A program made the position numbers and the translations under genes. Shown here piece after piece: positions 1 through 11,765 of a DNA stretch of 64,000 bases (position 1 is its first letter; every line of letters starts with the position of its first letter). The stretch comes from Lates calcarifer. Lineage: Eukaryota > Chordata > Actinopteri > Centropomidae. A model generated the notes under the pieces. It did not search any database. It saw only the letters and a program-made list of their open reading frames with translations, and had not been told where the DNA came from. Where the stretch lies: the NCBI RefSeq assembly GCF_001640805.2, contig NW_026116709.1, positions 496,001-560,000 on the forward strand, in the 5' to 3' direction.

Positions 1-373
1 ATTAGATTTGGTTGCAGCACCCTGCTAACCTGAAAACGCACCCTGATGTTATGTTACATTAAAAACAAATCCACTGATTCCCACACAGTGAGGGATACAA
101 ATCTCACATTTGGGGTAAAAATAGGGGACTGATATCAGGGGACTGATAATCTGTATCAGAAGACACTCTGAATTAAGGTAGTGTAATGTGAAACAGGGAG
201 GAAAAGATGGATTGGTGCATTCCTGGTTCAGGGATTTGTTATTCCGCCTGTCTGGTGAACACAGAACACATTCAGAAAACTAATGTGAATGTAAATGAAA
301 AATCATGAATAAAACTCCCCAGTAATTGTCAGTGTTACAGGACCCTAGTAAGTGTAATAAAGACATGACTCAC
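1..373 (-). other. Intron of GTF2H4 (partial, no exon seen)
   Basis: This stretch lies downstream of the second coding exon of GTF2H4, on the minus strand. I looked for the next exon of p52 in all three minus frames and saw none, so it is probably intron running off the window. No repeat family was recognised in it. Confidence 0.6.
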
Positions 374-685
374 TTCTGACTGTCTTTTTTCACCCACAAT
401 GCCACTGCCGCTTGGGGGAGCGGTTGATCCAGGAACAGCATACGCATAACATAATTCTTGGCCAAAGAGGGTAGTTCCCTGTGCAAGATCAAACACAACA
501 TAAAATTAAGCATCACAATCTTTAAGAATCATTATGTCCTCATCAACATAATAACCATAGCCATCATACCTGTAGACAGCCAGGCATGTTGCTGGATGGT
601 TGTACAGTCTGTCCAGAATCTCTGGACTCAGCTCTCTCAGGTATTCATGCAAATTCTTGCACTGCAGCTGGACACGCAGCTTCAT
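374..685 (-). CDS. gtf2h4: TFIIH subunit 4 (p52), 5' part, truncated by window edge
   Basis: GTF2H4 is the p52 subunit of TFIIH. It anchors and stimulates the XPB ATPase in transcription initiation and nucleotide-excision repair in the nucleus. Two coding exons on the minus strand are visible: 570-685 and 374-478. Exon 1 starts with [20 protein letters not shown] and continues through a PATCLAVY motif; a split Arg codon joins it to exon 2, which reads [20 protein letters not shown] followed by [11 protein letters not shown]. These closely match the N-terminus of vertebrate p52, which is about eight residues longer at its start. Splice sites are canonical: acceptor just before 'ataATG', donor gtatga after exon 1, donor gtgagt after exon 2. 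Roughly 73 of about 460 residues are present and the rest lies left of the window. In humans GTF2H4 is adjacent to VARS2; here the two are at opposite ends of the window. Confidence 0.93.
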
Positions 686-1041
686 TATCTACCAAAATAA
701 ATGAATGTCATTAACTTCAGTAAATTTTGGTCCTCCTGATTGCGTCGTTCGTACCCAAGAGAGCAGAATACTGTACCAAAATCTCTTTACAAATCTATTA
801 ATTTATGGTTACTTTGGATTTCCCCAACCGAACACAGTGATTTAATCATATATAATTTTCTCTTTTTTTATTCTTTTGATCCATCCTTTAATTCGGCATA
901 AATATATTTAATGTTTGGCTTTTATTTGAATGTGGTAACCACAGATTTCTAACTGTTATATGCTCTGGGAGTCAATGACAACGATTGACAACAGACTTGA
1001 AATAAGCTTATTAGCATATGTTTGTAAAAGGTGTTATTTAC

Positions 1042-1203
1042 CGGAAAGGCGGGCGAAATATCGAGGAATTAGCGGCAATAAAATTATTTTAGAAAACAAA
1101 ATAACTGCATTGTTGTCTTTTGGTAGTTGTTCCTTTTCTCTCAGCGCCCATATTTTCAGCAGAGTGACTTCCGATTCCGATTCCGATTTCCAAGTCATGT
1201 GAC
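1042..1203 (-). promoter_or_regulatory. Candidate 5'UTR exon and promoter of GTF2H4
   Basis: The coding start of GTF2H4 sits three bases after a splice acceptor, so a non-coding first exon is expected upstream. A good donor (TTTCCG|gtaaat on the minus strand) ends a candidate exon at 1042. Beside it is an E2F-like TTTCGCCCGCC (1049-1059, minus). Further up lie a triple TTCCGA repeat (1169-1189) and a near-palindromic E-box GTCATGTGAC (1194-1203). The transcription start is not visible and this is inference from motifs. Confidence 0.4.
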
Positions 1204-1809
1204 CTCAACTCGAACATCCTTATTGGTCTGGATACTCTTCGGTTATTTTCAATAGTGGTCGTTGAACAACCTGAAAGGTGCAGTACCGCCACCTGCTGTG
1301 CTGAGTTTGAACAGCTTGGACTGGGATTTATGACCTCTGAATAAAGAAAAGCGACTAAATGTCTTTCTGTCAGACTATTCATTCATCCATTTCAGACTAT
1401 CACTATCAGAAAAGATTAAAAAATCTTATAAGTATGTAAAAGTATGTATGTTGCAAAATCTGAATGTGAATTTGTGGTGTGTGAAACGATTAACATAAGA
1501 GTCTTGTTGTACAGCCTACCTTTAGGAGGGTAATGATGTTCAGTTTTTCGTTAAACTAATTAAGAGAGGTGTTGAAGACAGTTCAGCAGCTAGCACAAAC
1601 TACGTCCTCCAAAATGATCATAGGGCAAGATGTCCTTAATCCTTCAGGTGGGTTTTCTGCAGGGGTGAGCTTTGCTCTCCCTCCTTCTTAATAGACGTGA
1701 AGATTTCATGCATATTCTAAGTACATAGCTTAATAATGCGAATAGTCATTATTAGGTTAAACACACTCATACAGCATATCTTAATTTGTTCCTACTCACC
1801 ACTGCCATA

Positions 1810-2030
1810 CCAGTACCATTCAAAGGTTTGGACACACTTTCTCATTCAATGGTTTTTCCTTTGCTTTTATTATTTTCTACATTGTAGATCAATATGAAGA
1901 CATCAAAACTATGAAGGAACACATATGGAATTATGTGGTAAACAAAGAAGTGTTCAACAAACCAGAATATGTTTTATATTTTAGATTCTTCTAAGTAGCC
2001 ACTTTTTGCTTTGCCAGTGATTGCAACTGG
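1810..2030 (+). mobile_element. Tc1/mariner-like end, one-sided relic
   Basis: The text runs 'accattcaaaggtttggaca', then a TTTTATTATTTTCTACATTG-like stretch, then 'atgaaggaacacatatggaa' and 'gtagccactttttgctttg'. This is the familiar outer end and subterminal part of a common teleost Tc1-like transposon. The second end and the transposase body are absent, so it is a truncated, immobile fragment. Its name in repeat libraries is not asserted. Confidence 0.7.
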
Positions 2031-5000
2031 CTACTGCCAGAATCAAAGAAGCACAACCACAAGGGAGGGACCCAGGTTATCATTCAAGCTGTGACCCCAG
2101 TGTGGGAATGAACAGTTGAACACTAGTCTATGTTTTCCTCTCTTCTGTCTGATAACATGATAGCGGAGAAACCAAGATTCAACTGAGTTGCGTCCATAGT
2201 GGTTTTGTTGATATTCAAAGTAGGAAAATCAGGATGATGAGGTAGAGGAGTACCATATTGTATCTGTCCATCAGTGGTGGCTCTTCCTGTCAGGGAGTCA
2301 AAGCTTTGTTATAATTCCAATGGGAGAAGAGATGACTCTTGGATGGGGGACTTCTTGACAATATCCACGAAAGGTTTTTGAAAGCTCCTGTCTCCTGTCA
2401 AGCTACCTGGGAAGGGATCTCAAGACTGTGTTATAGGTGGCTGATAGTTGGTGTCTTAAGCCACAGAACAGAGGTGGTGGCTTACAACACCAATTTGCAT
2501 TTGTGTATTCAGTATTGTGCAGGACCATTCATTCAGCATTGTTTGAGCACTTTTTAGAAGCTAAGACTGGATTTCAGTGTGTTTCAGTCTCAAGGGATTT
2601 TCAAAGAGGTTTTCTTACCTCTGGAACAGAAACTGGGAATACCAGTTTCACATCTAGGAATTGAATGAAATCAGGGTAATGGGTTGGGCATTTGTACTTC
2701 TGCTTCCCATGATGTGGTGATAGACACCGGCTAAAAGCTCGATAATTAATCAGTGTACTGTGATGCAGTTGTGAGAAGGTTTTATCTGTTTTTGGTCTAT
2801 AATTCATTTTGCATCTGCAGTCATTTCTGTGGAGGTGAGTGATATTGCAATCACTGCCTGGATGATGGAAATGAGTCGATTCGGGCATGTAAGACCCCAA
2901 GACCTTCTTTTTTAGTTTTTACTTCAAAATTTGGTCCTGAATGAAAATTGCAAAGAGAAATTTTTTTTGTATATGATTGCCCATTACCCTCAGAGCAGAT
3001 GGATGGATGGAAGAGGAAAGAGGCATTTTGATATAAAACACTCAAAAACTATTTTTGACACATAGTTAGCATGTAATAAGTTAGCTATTAACACAGGGAC
3101 ACAGCATTAGAAATTAGAATTAGATTTTTTTTTTTAATTTATTTTGTTGCATATTGACAGGACTGTTAACTGCTATCATCTTTATTTACATGAAACCTAC
3201 ATAAAACTGTGTCTACCTGCTTGAGTGCACATTTACCACCTGGCTGGCATTGCTTACCATTGTCTAAATGGTCCACATGCGTGATCAGCTTTGATTTAAG
3301 ACTAGAACTATCACGGATACCATCATTTCCCTATCTCCTACTCATTTCAAGTGCAGTCCATTTGGGGCTGCCTCCAGTCTGCACGGATATCACTCTTCAT
3401 GTTTCTGGGAGAATGTTCAACATTGCCATGTAAAAGGGCAAGAGTGCTGCTAGTGTGGCTTTACTTTTTTCTTTTTGGTTTGTAATTTCACCCTCTATGA
3501 TTTAGATTTGTGTTTAATCATCTGCAAACATCACCGCTGTGCCTAGATCTAGGGTCTAGATAATTGCATAGAATAAAAGAGGAGCATTTACATATTTTGA
3601 AAAGCAAGTGTCAAACCTCTACCCACACACAATAATTAAAATAAAAAAAACTTAGATTCAGTTTCACATCATCTAATCTTGTAAGCCTAATTAATTCCTT
3701 CCAAAATATATCACACATTATATCAGAGGCTGGCATCCTGTATAATGTATTTCCAGTGAAATCTTTAATCTTTAATGCAGCATCACTGACATGCTCTAAC
3801 ACAGTATAACATGCTTGATCTTCATTGTGGTGAGGTTAATCCTGATTTCTAAATTGCCTGTTTGATCTCTTATAATGAGAATCAAATATATGCTGTCATC
3901 CATCTCTCCCCTTCTCTCCAGTGGCAGACTTGGGCTGTCTGAGAGGCAGGAGTGAAAAACCTACAAAGGGGACCTGATACACTCAGTGGGCCCCTGTTGG
4001 CAGAGTAACAATGAATGTCTGGTTAAAAAAAAAAAAAAAAAAAAAAAAGGCTACTTGGACAATTAACATTTTATTGGGTGATTCAAAATATCAAAAAGAA
4101 GCACCTTTGTATTAAAAATGAGTTACTTTTTAAACATTTATTTCATAAGTCTCTGTAATAAAATGCAGATGGGATGTACTTGTCACCAGACAATAGCAGA
4201 AGATCTGAGAGCTCTCCATCTCCACAGCTATCTCTAAACTTTTTTTGAATGATCACTTAGATGATGCAGTTGAATGATGGTGAGGCTGAACAAACTAGTG
4301 AGTGGTTCTGTACCAAAATCAGTTAAATGGTATAATGTCAGCTACAAGTACAAAATGTTATTGAGGGGTCAGCCTGCATAAAGGATACATTTCATTTCTA
4401 CCATAATGGCCATTGCCCTCCATTGTAAAGGGCCTCTCACAGTAACGCATGATCTTCACTGGAAGGACATTTTTCATATTTGCTCTACTTGCTGTTTTTT
4501 ATTGTTTGTTTTTTTGTTTGGGTTTTTTTTTCTCCTCAAGGGCACCAGTCAACATGTCTTACACCCAACTATGTACAGCACTGTCTCCTCACTGGACTCA
4601 TCCTGACTTACTGCATACACCTCTTTGATTACTGTACCTCTTGACTGTACTGTATCTCAGTGAAGCCTCCAAGAGTCAGCAGCAGTCAACAGAATACAGA
4701 GGAATGTTGTTTACCTGCAGAATTTTAATATCAAAGCATTTACATTAAATGCAAATGAATTTAGCTGTGAATGTTCAGAGGCAGGGAGTGACTTCACTGC
4801 CTTGTCTTCCCCAGTCGTGGTCAACAGTGCCAGTGGAGGTGAGTTTTGTTTAAAGTGATTTGCTGGTTTTTCCACAAAGCTGATCCAGTCGTTACTGTAT
4901 TTAAAAAGGGAGCATCTTTGTGATATCCTCATGCATATTTAAGATGATTTCCATGATCCAACAACTGTGGTTTGATGGAGCTGCTTTCATTTGGAAGATG

Positions 5001-5318
5001 TCACCTTAGTTGTTTCTTTAAACAAAGGTTTTTCTTATATTTCGACAAATACACGTACAAAGAGTTATATAGTCCATGGCATGTTCAGTCTCATTATATT
5101 TATAACTCTTTAAAACCCTTTAAAATGGAAAAATACTCTGTGTTGCACATCATGCTGACATGTATAGTTTATGAGTAAGCCTACTGCATCAGTGTTTTTC
5201 ATTTACTCCTACTGCATCGTTAATTATTATCAGATCATTCATTCATACCAATTACCATCATGCACAGCAATCACACACATTTTCTTTTAGAAATACTTCA
5301 AGCTTTTAAACATTCCTA
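2031..5318. other. Gene-free intergenic stretch
   Basis: About 3.3 kb between GTF2H4 and the Tc1 element with no open frame resembling a known protein. It holds a short GGAT tract near 3000 and an A-run of about 24 at 4026-4048. Just before that run is a stretch (3915-4015) that looks like a decayed retroposed or transposon tail. AT-rich and otherwise unremarkable. Confidence 0.5.
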
Positions 5319-6758
5319 CAGTGGTTTTCTGCATTAATTTGTCATAAAATGTGATCTGATCTTCATCTAAGGCAAGGGTATTGACAAATATATATATATA
5401 TATATATATAGATATCCTTTTTTTTATCTTTCATGTCTTTATTGAACACACTCATTCAACATTCAAAATGGTGGTGGAAAAAGTAAGCGAACCCTTGGAA
5501 TTAATGGCTGGTTGACCCCCCCTTGGCAGCAATAACCTCAACCAAGCGCTTCCTGTAGCTGTGGATCAGACCTGCACATCATTCAGGAGGAATTTTAGCC
5601 CATTCTTCCTGGCAGAGCTGCTTTATCTCTGTCATATTCTTTGGATGTCTCATGTGTATGGCTCTCTTCAAATCATTCCATAGCATCTCTATTGGATTGA
5701 GGTCTGGGCTCTGACTTGGCCACTCCAAAAGGTGGATTTTGTTGTTCTGAAGCCATTCTGTTGTGGACTTGGTCTGGTGTTTTGGATCACTGTCCTGTTG
5801 CATCACTCAACTTCTACAGAGTTTCAGCTGACATATAGACATCCTCACATTATCCTGAAGAATTTTTTGATACACTTGGGAATTCATCTTCCCCTTAATG
5901 ATTGCAAGCAGGCAGCCCAAATCATGATGTTTCCTCCACCATACTTTACGGTTGGGATGCTGTGTGTTCTTTCCAAATAGTTCAATCTTAGTTTCATCAG
6001 TCCACAAAACATTTTGCCAATACCACTGTGGAGTGTCAATGTGCTCTTTCACAAACTGCTTGTTCAATGTTTTACGTACTGTAGACTCATGAACACAGAT
6101 GTTAGCCAGCTCCAATGATGCCTTCAAATCTTTGGTTGTCACTCAGGGTTGTTTCTTTACCTCATTGATCAGTCTTCTTGTGCTCTTGGGGTCATTTTGA
6201 CTGGGGGCCCACGTCTCGGTAGAGTAGCCACAGTCCCAAAGTGTCTCCATTTGTAGATTGTTTGCCTAACTGTAGACTGGTGAATTTCTAAAGTCTTTGA
6301 AATGACTTTATAACCCTTTCCAGCTTTATGTAAATCAACAGTTCTTGATCGTAGATCCTCTGAAAACTTTTTGGCGAGGCATGGCTCACATAAGCATATT
6401 CTTCTTGTGATGAGTAAAGTCAAAAAGTTTGAGTGGTTTTTATCAAAGTAGCTCTAGTCCACACCTCCAAACTCATTTTCTTAACAAGACTCCAGATATG
6501 CTAACACCTGACTCCAATTAGCTTTTTTGAGGTCATTAATTCAAGGCTTCACATACTTTTTCCACTTGCACTATGAGGTTTTTATGGTTGCTCTCAATAA
6601 AAACATGAAAGGTCAGAATTTTTTTTGTGTTATTATTTTAGGCACATTATATTTGTCAATACCCTTGCCTTAGATGAAAGATCAGATCACATTTTATGAC
6701 AAATTAATGCAGAAAACCATGGAATTCCAAAAGGTTCACATACTTTTTCTTGCCACTA
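5319..6758 (-). mobile_element. Tc1/mariner element with IR/DR ends, nearly full length, inactive
   Basis: A 1.44-kb element bounded by TA on both sides (5317-5318 and 6759-6760). The outer left end (CAGTGG then TTTTCTGCATTAATTTGTC) and right end (reverse complement CAGTGGCAAGAAAAAG with the last base mutated, later TTTTCTGCATTAATTTGTC) form long inverted repeats of about 200 bp. Each repeat contains inner and outer copies of a GGAAAAAGTANGNGAA direct repeat, the IR/DR arrangement known from Sleeping Beauty-type elements. The left outer direct repeat is missing through a 36-bp deletion. A (TA)n run occupies 5388-5410. The decayed transposase is annotated separately. It lies between GTF2H4 and POLR1H. 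Confidence 0.9.
5579..6423 (-). pseudogene. Tc1-like transposase, frameshifted and internally deleted
   Basis: Three minus-strand segments give a recognisable Tc1 transposase. 6423-6169 carries the paired-like helix-turn-helix part (SRTVDLHKAGKGYKVISKTL, then the GRPPK-type linker as RRGPPVK). 6142-5807 carries VLWTDETKIELFG with the first catalytic Asp. 5806-5579 carries DSDPKHQTKSTTEWL with the second Asp and SPDLNPIEMLWNDLK with the Glu. The DD34E residues are therefore all still readable, but frames change between segments, at least one stop interrupts the chain, and a stretch before the FVKEHIDTP motif is missing. It cannot encode an intact enzyme. Confidence 0.9.
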
Positions 6759-7764
6759 TATATATGTATTCCATGTTTAGGAGCATGGGTGGACTTCAGT
6801 GGTATATTACATGGAAACTGTAATATTGAATTAAACCTTAATTCTCCACATCAAACAAATTTTAATACAATGTCTAAAAAAATCTGTAATCTGTAATCTG
6901 CAACACAGACTGTGTTGCTGTCACTGGGTGGGTCACTTCAATCAATAATTTAAACAATCGATCAAATGACTGTGTAACTGCTGGTGAACACACCGGAGCC
7001 AGAAATTTCCCTCAGGAGCTGGAGGAGACCAAAAGCAAAGGGAATACTGGACATACAGTCACCAGATGGACACAAACATGACTCCAAATCACGTCACTCT
7101 ATTTCTGCTGGGTGTGTAAATAAGCAACGATTTGCTAACACATTCAGCATAACAACCTTCCAAGCTGATAATGTTACGTTTACAGCTTGTTTGATGTCCC
7201 AACAGCAGCCCCTCCCTCCCAGAGAAAAAAACAAAATAAATGAATTAATTCACCTTTAATAGCATTTTGTAATAAACCACATCAGTTATATAAATGTCAC
7301 ATACTAAAGTTCAGCATTAAAGTTCACACTTCTTCCTGAAAAGTGTAGTTTGACAGAAAAAAATCTTAATTTAGAGTCAGTTTTATCTCACAGCATTCAT
7401 CAGAGGGAGATCATCAATGACAACTGAGCTACGCTTCTTCCATTAAAACAGTGAAATCCATCCAGTAATATAAGACCTCAAGATACAACTGAAGGCTCTA
7501 GGGAAAAGAAGCTAGTAAGTGAGTAAAGGTTATTTAGTCAGTCTTTATTCAGTGTTAATTTGTCATTCAGGAGGGAAAAGTCCCTGACATGCTGTGCTCT
7601 GCTCTGCACTGCCTCATTAGATAAAGTAACAAAGAAGTAAAGGGACAGACTATTTGCTCACTCAAACTTATATTTACAAACCATATCCTGAGAAAGCATC
7701 TAACCACCTGGAATCAACACCAGCAAATATGGAGAGGAGTGGAGATGGTGAATCAGATGTCCTC
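6759..7764. other. Intergenic stretch with POLR1H 3'UTR
   Basis: About 1 kb between the Tc1 element and the stop codon of POLR1H. The right-hand 220 bases are probably the POLR1H 3'UTR. No coding exon was recognised in the remainder. Confidence 0.5.
7544..7549 (-). terminator. Candidate poly(A) signal of POLR1H
   Basis: AATAAA on the minus strand about 215 bases past the POLR1H stop codon. It is the first canonical hexamer downstream, and cleavage would fall near 7525. Confidence 0.5.
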
Positions 7765-9401
7765 TCAGGAATCCTCTTTCTCTTGATACCTGTAAAAGCA
7801 CAGATCAGCAAAAAAAAAAAATCACAAAGCAGAGTAAATGTTCCACAGCACACACTGTGTTCATATTCAGTGTGTTTAAATGCACATTAGTAACCAGGTT
7901 ACTGTAAATCTGTGTTGTTTGTTTGTTTGTTTGTTTTGTTTTTACTGTGTGTCTGTCAGAGCAGTGCGACAGCGCAGTGAGAGGACAGGCAGACACAGCA
8001 GACAAACAGTCAAATGCTAAGTGTGGAGACTGACTTATTTAGATCTCTGTGGGCTACTTTTTCTGATCAGTTTCAGTTGAATTTTAGATTAGATTTGATT
8101 TTTGAATACAAAGATGCATCACACAGTGTAATCCCTCCTTTTATCCAGCAGCTCTGCTGTTACTTTCTCTCTAGCTGGGGAAATCAGGTTTCTCTGAGCC
8201 CCAACCCCGATGACAGAAATCAGGTTTCTTGTTTACATGACATTTAAGAAATCAGCTTTCTGAAATACAGACAGGGTGAAACAGGATGACAATGCTGCCA
8301 TCCGCAGAGAACGAGGGCTCTCATGATGATAATGATGTGAATCATATTCTATGGCCCTCACAGTCACCAGATCTCAACCCAACTGAACAGCTATGGGGGA
8401 TTTTAGACTGACATGTTAGACAGCACTCTCCACCTCCATCATCAAAGCACCATACAAGGGGATACCTTTTAGAAGAATGGCAGAAGTCCAGAGACTTGTA
8501 GAATCAACGCACGGTGGCTTGTGGTTGCCAAACATTATGTTGCTTTTTCCTTTAATTCGTCACCCATATGTAGCTCTACAACGCAGCTATTAAGTACATG
8601 TAAATACACTAATTGCTTACCTGCAGTGTATACAAGTGAAGAAGACAGTCTGTCCTTCATCTGCAGATCTCATCTGCCTGGTGTGGTAAACCATCCCCTC
8701 TTTATTGCAACGAGAACAGCGTCTGTCAATCTAAAAGAAGAAGATGTCTCCATAAGCACAGTGTATAGCTGTTACCATCACACACATCAGTCAGTGAGCG
8801 GCAGTCAGTCTGTTCTTACCACAGGTCCCTTCAGTTCAGAGTCTTCCTCGTCCTCCAGAGCCACTGACGACTGCTCAGCAGGGTTAAAGATGACTGAAGA
8901 GCGGATCTCCTGACCTGAAAACTCTGGACAACAAAATACAGGTGTGTGAAGGATAATCACTGGAAATCTGTGCAGTTATTTTTTTTAAAAAAAGTAATGT
9001 ATGCCATCAATAGTCTGCATGTCTTTCCAACGAGAGTGGACAGTGAGGTATATGGATTATTTAGTGTAATAAGGACACTGTTCCTAGAGAGACATTTTAC
9101 TGTTGCACTTTTAAAGACATTGATAGATACCACTAGAGGGAAGAAACAACATATGTTTTGTTTTTGTAAATTCTTGAACCTACCCTCTCTGAATGTCAGC
9201 TGCTCTGCTTCTGTCATTCAAATGAAATGTAGTGACAAAAAAAAAAAAAAAGACATTGTATTTGAGATGTTAAGAGTTAGTACCTGTTACGGGAATGCAG
9301 AAGGAGCAACGGGGGCAGCGGACTGTGTCCTGTATTCCTGGGAGAGGAAGAACGTTCCCACATTCTGGGCAGAAGTTGGTATCACCACCAAAACACGACA
9401 T
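7765..9401 (-). CDS. polr1h: DNA-directed RNA polymerase I subunit H (RPA12/ZNRD1)
   Basis: The smallest RNA polymerase I subunit, nucleolar. It carries two zinc ribbons; the C-terminal TFIIS-like one supports RNA cleavage during rRNA synthesis. Coding exons, 5' to 3' on the minus strand: 9284-9401, 8820-8923, 8621-8730, 7765-7789. All have GT-AG junctions and agreeing phases, giving 118 residues (human 126). The N-terminal ribbon uses C11, C14, C29 and C32 (CPECG...CPRC). The C-terminal ribbon uses C79, C82, C107 and C110 and holds the invariant RSADEGQT hairpin (residues 95-102) with the acidic pair needed for cleavage. The protein ends YQEKEDS. The start is chosen because [15 protein letters not shown] matches the family and an acceptor lies two bases upstream, implying a 5'UTR intron. 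Intron 3 holds a Tc1 fragment. DDX39B is head-to-head upstream. Confidence 0.96.
8290..8520 (+). mobile_element. Tc1-like transposase fragment in POLR1H intron 3
   Basis: On the plus strand the text reads [19 protein letters not shown], then a stop, then a further run ending LLEEW. This is the C-terminal part of a Tc1 transposase with the catalytic Glu. Upstream is a decayed stretch with no second Asp motif visible, and no inverted repeats were found. It is a small dead insertion inside the intron between POLR1H coding exons 3 and 4. Confidence 0.75.
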
Positions 9402-9741
9402 TTCTGTGTGAGGAAAAGGAACATCACTACTGTACTTCAGAGAGAAGAAAGGTTTGTAGAAATCCTGACATGGCCACGGTTAAACACAGTATGTGCTATA
9501 TACTGTTTTATTTCACATCAGAATAATTGCTACATTGGCTATAATTGAGACTTTTGCCTTTTAAAATATGGCGTGTCCATAAGAATTGAACTGACATGTA
9601 AATAACGAACTGGCACAGAATTTAAGAGAGCATGTCACTTCAGCACGTGAGAACGACTGGTCCAAATTTTCCACTGTTAGCTACCTTTATATTAGCCACA
9701 TTGGCACACATAAGTTTTCAGACCACAGTTTAATCACTCAC

Positions 9742-9990
9742 CTGTTTAACGTGTAAGTCTTGTAACCACCAACAAATAATACGCACTTTCAGTGAAAAGA
9801 TCAGACGGCTCTGTCTGTAATATTGTGTCCATAGATGTCCTACTCAAATTCGGCATCTGCATGGTCACACAATGCGGGGTCCTTCAACTCTTCACCGTCG
9901 CATACTGAGACGTCATTTAGATACGCTAACGTTAGCGCTCTTCTTTGAACAGACGTTGTGGTCCATTTTTATCTCTCGAGGTTAAGGTAT
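9742..9990. promoter_or_regulatory. Bidirectional promoter of POLR1H and DDX39B with candidate 5'UTR exons
   Basis: POLR1H reads left and DDX39B right, and both coding starts follow splice acceptors. On the minus strand TTAAACAG|gtgagtg defines a candidate POLR1H 5'UTR exon starting at 9742. On the plus strand GGTTAAG|gtatgg defines a candidate DDX39B leader exon ending at 9986. Between them lie a GACGTCA half-site of CRE type (9909-9915), the perfect 14-bp palindrome CGCTAACGTTAGCG (9924-9937) and a pyrimidine tract CTCTTCTTT (9938-9946) that could be a DDX39B start site. No TATA box is evident. The exon ends are inferred from splice consensus only. Confidence 0.5.
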
Positions 9991-10844
9991 GGTGGATTAT
10001 AATAATGCATTTTAAACTTGGAGCATTGGGATTACATGGCGCAACATGTTTATTAAATATTAAGCTCAGATTTGAGCCGGGAACTGCTTTAGCAGACGAG
10101 TTTCTTGTTAGCCGTCGGGGTAACTGCAGCTAGCCCTTCAAATACTTACGTTGGGTTTTGACAGGTTAACGTTATCACAACAAGTACGTTTTTATCCACA
10201 TAAACTAACTAAAATCACAGAGTTCTCCGAGCCCACGAGAAGATTCTACCGAATTTACTTTGATAGCTAGGTTAACGAGATTTGTTATCTGAAATTGAAT
10301 GAGAGAGAGGCTTTATTTTAATTATTTATGTTTTAATGATTTTATAAAATAACAATCATTTTGTTTGGTAAATAATCACAATGTCAAACTGCTTGTATCT
10401 TTATATAGCTGCATTGATCGTAAATGACCACAACATAAAATAAGATTTCCTGTATATTCCTTCAAAATAAAATGGCAGATTTTTAATGCACATACTTCAC
10501 ATCATTTAATTCGTGGCATTTAAGTCAGACATCTGTTTTTACGTAGAAGGGCGGTGCACGGGACATGTTTTCAGTGAGGAGATGGATATTACTGGATGCT
10601 GTCTGGCATAATCTTTAGGGCTGTGGATTCCTTAATAAACAAAAGACTAGTTTGGTACAACAACTGATGCCTAATGCCATGTACTTATTTAGTGGTTTGG
10701 AATTAATCCCTGCTGTGAGTGCAAAATGGATTTTGGACATGTAGTGCTTTTGGAACGTATCCAGGCTCCTTCACCTTTGTCACATTTTGCTATGTTGCAG
10801 CTTCATGTTAAAATCGTTTAGTTCATTTTTTCCCCACATGTATC

Positions 10845-10915
10845 TACACTAGGCTCCAGCTCCCCATGACCCTTAAGGATAAGTGGTATAGGTAAGGGAT
10901 TAATGAAGGTATCGA
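10845..10915 (+). mobile_element. 3' tail fragment of a V-SINE-like element
   Basis: The text 'taggctccagctccccatga', 'cccttaaggataagtggtat' and a final ATGAA-rich end matches the 3' end of the SINE found complete at 11390-11765, where it reads 'ggctccaacccccgtgcgac' and 'gataagcagtatagataatg'. Only the tail is present, within the Tc1 relic. Confidence 0.6.
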
Positions 10916-11389
10916 TACTTAATATCTCATAATGACAAAGTGAAAGCAGAATCTTAGAAAGTTTTGCAAATGTATTAACAAGGAAAACCTGAATTATCAC
11001 ATTGACATTAGTATTCAGATTCAGGTCTTCTTGGCTATGATGTGCTCTCCACACCTGGATTTGCCATCCATCCATTTCATCAGGGATTTCTCTACTGTGC
11101 TCCTCCAGCTTTCCCTCAGCCCTGACCAGTCTCCCTGTCTCTGCCACTGAAAAACACCCCCACAGCATGATGCTGCCACTGCCATATTTCACTGATGAGA
11201 TTTGATTGAGCAGGTGATCAGTGCATGCCTCCACACATGACGCTTTGGCTGTGAGGTCCATCTCTATGAAGAGTCCTGGTTGATGAATACTCATGTCAAT
11301 GCAATGTTGCAGTAGCAGGTTTTTTTTTTTTTGTGGATAAATTTTTGTAAAAATGTCTAAATTTCTGTTTTCACTCTGTCATTATGGAG

Positions 11390-11765
11390 TAGTGGGGGCA
11401 GCATGGTGATGCAGTGGTTAGCACTGTCTCACAGCAAGGTGGTTCTGAGTTTAAGCCCCTGGTTCGCCCAGGGCTTTCTGTTTGGAGTTTGCATGTTCGC
11501 CCTGTTCCTGTGTGGGTTCTCTCTGGGAACTCCGGCTTCCTCCCACAGTCTAAAGACATGCAGGTCAGGTTAACTGGTGACTCTAAATTGCCCATATAAA
11601 TGTGAGTGTGAATGGTTGTTTGTCTTGTCTTGTTAGCCCTGTAATGGACTGGTGATCTGTCCAGGGTGTACCCTGCCTCTCACCCAGAGTCAGCCCTGAT
11701 TGGCTCCAACCCCCGTGCGACCATTGTAGATAAGCAGTATAGATAATGAATGGATGGATGGATTA
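11390..11765 (+). mobile_element. tRNA-derived SINE, V-SINE superfamily type, nearly complete
   Basis: The head 'tgatgcagtggttagcactg' to 'tggttcgcccagggctt' carries tRNA-like A and B box sequence. The central region 'tggagtttgcatgttcgccc', 'ctccggcttcctcccacagt' and 'aaagacatgcaggtcaggtt' is the conserved core of the superfamily that includes zebrafish DANA. The tail ends in a GGATG tandem (11752-11765). It is inserted within the Tc1 relic near that element's right end, so it is younger. It is the best-preserved of several copies in the window (others at 41860 and 43866). Confidence 0.85.

Noticed and set aside
8946..9548. Plus-strand open frame of 200 codons
   Set aside because: It lies antisense over POLR1H exon 1 and its introns, has no family motif and includes low-complexity Lys runs.
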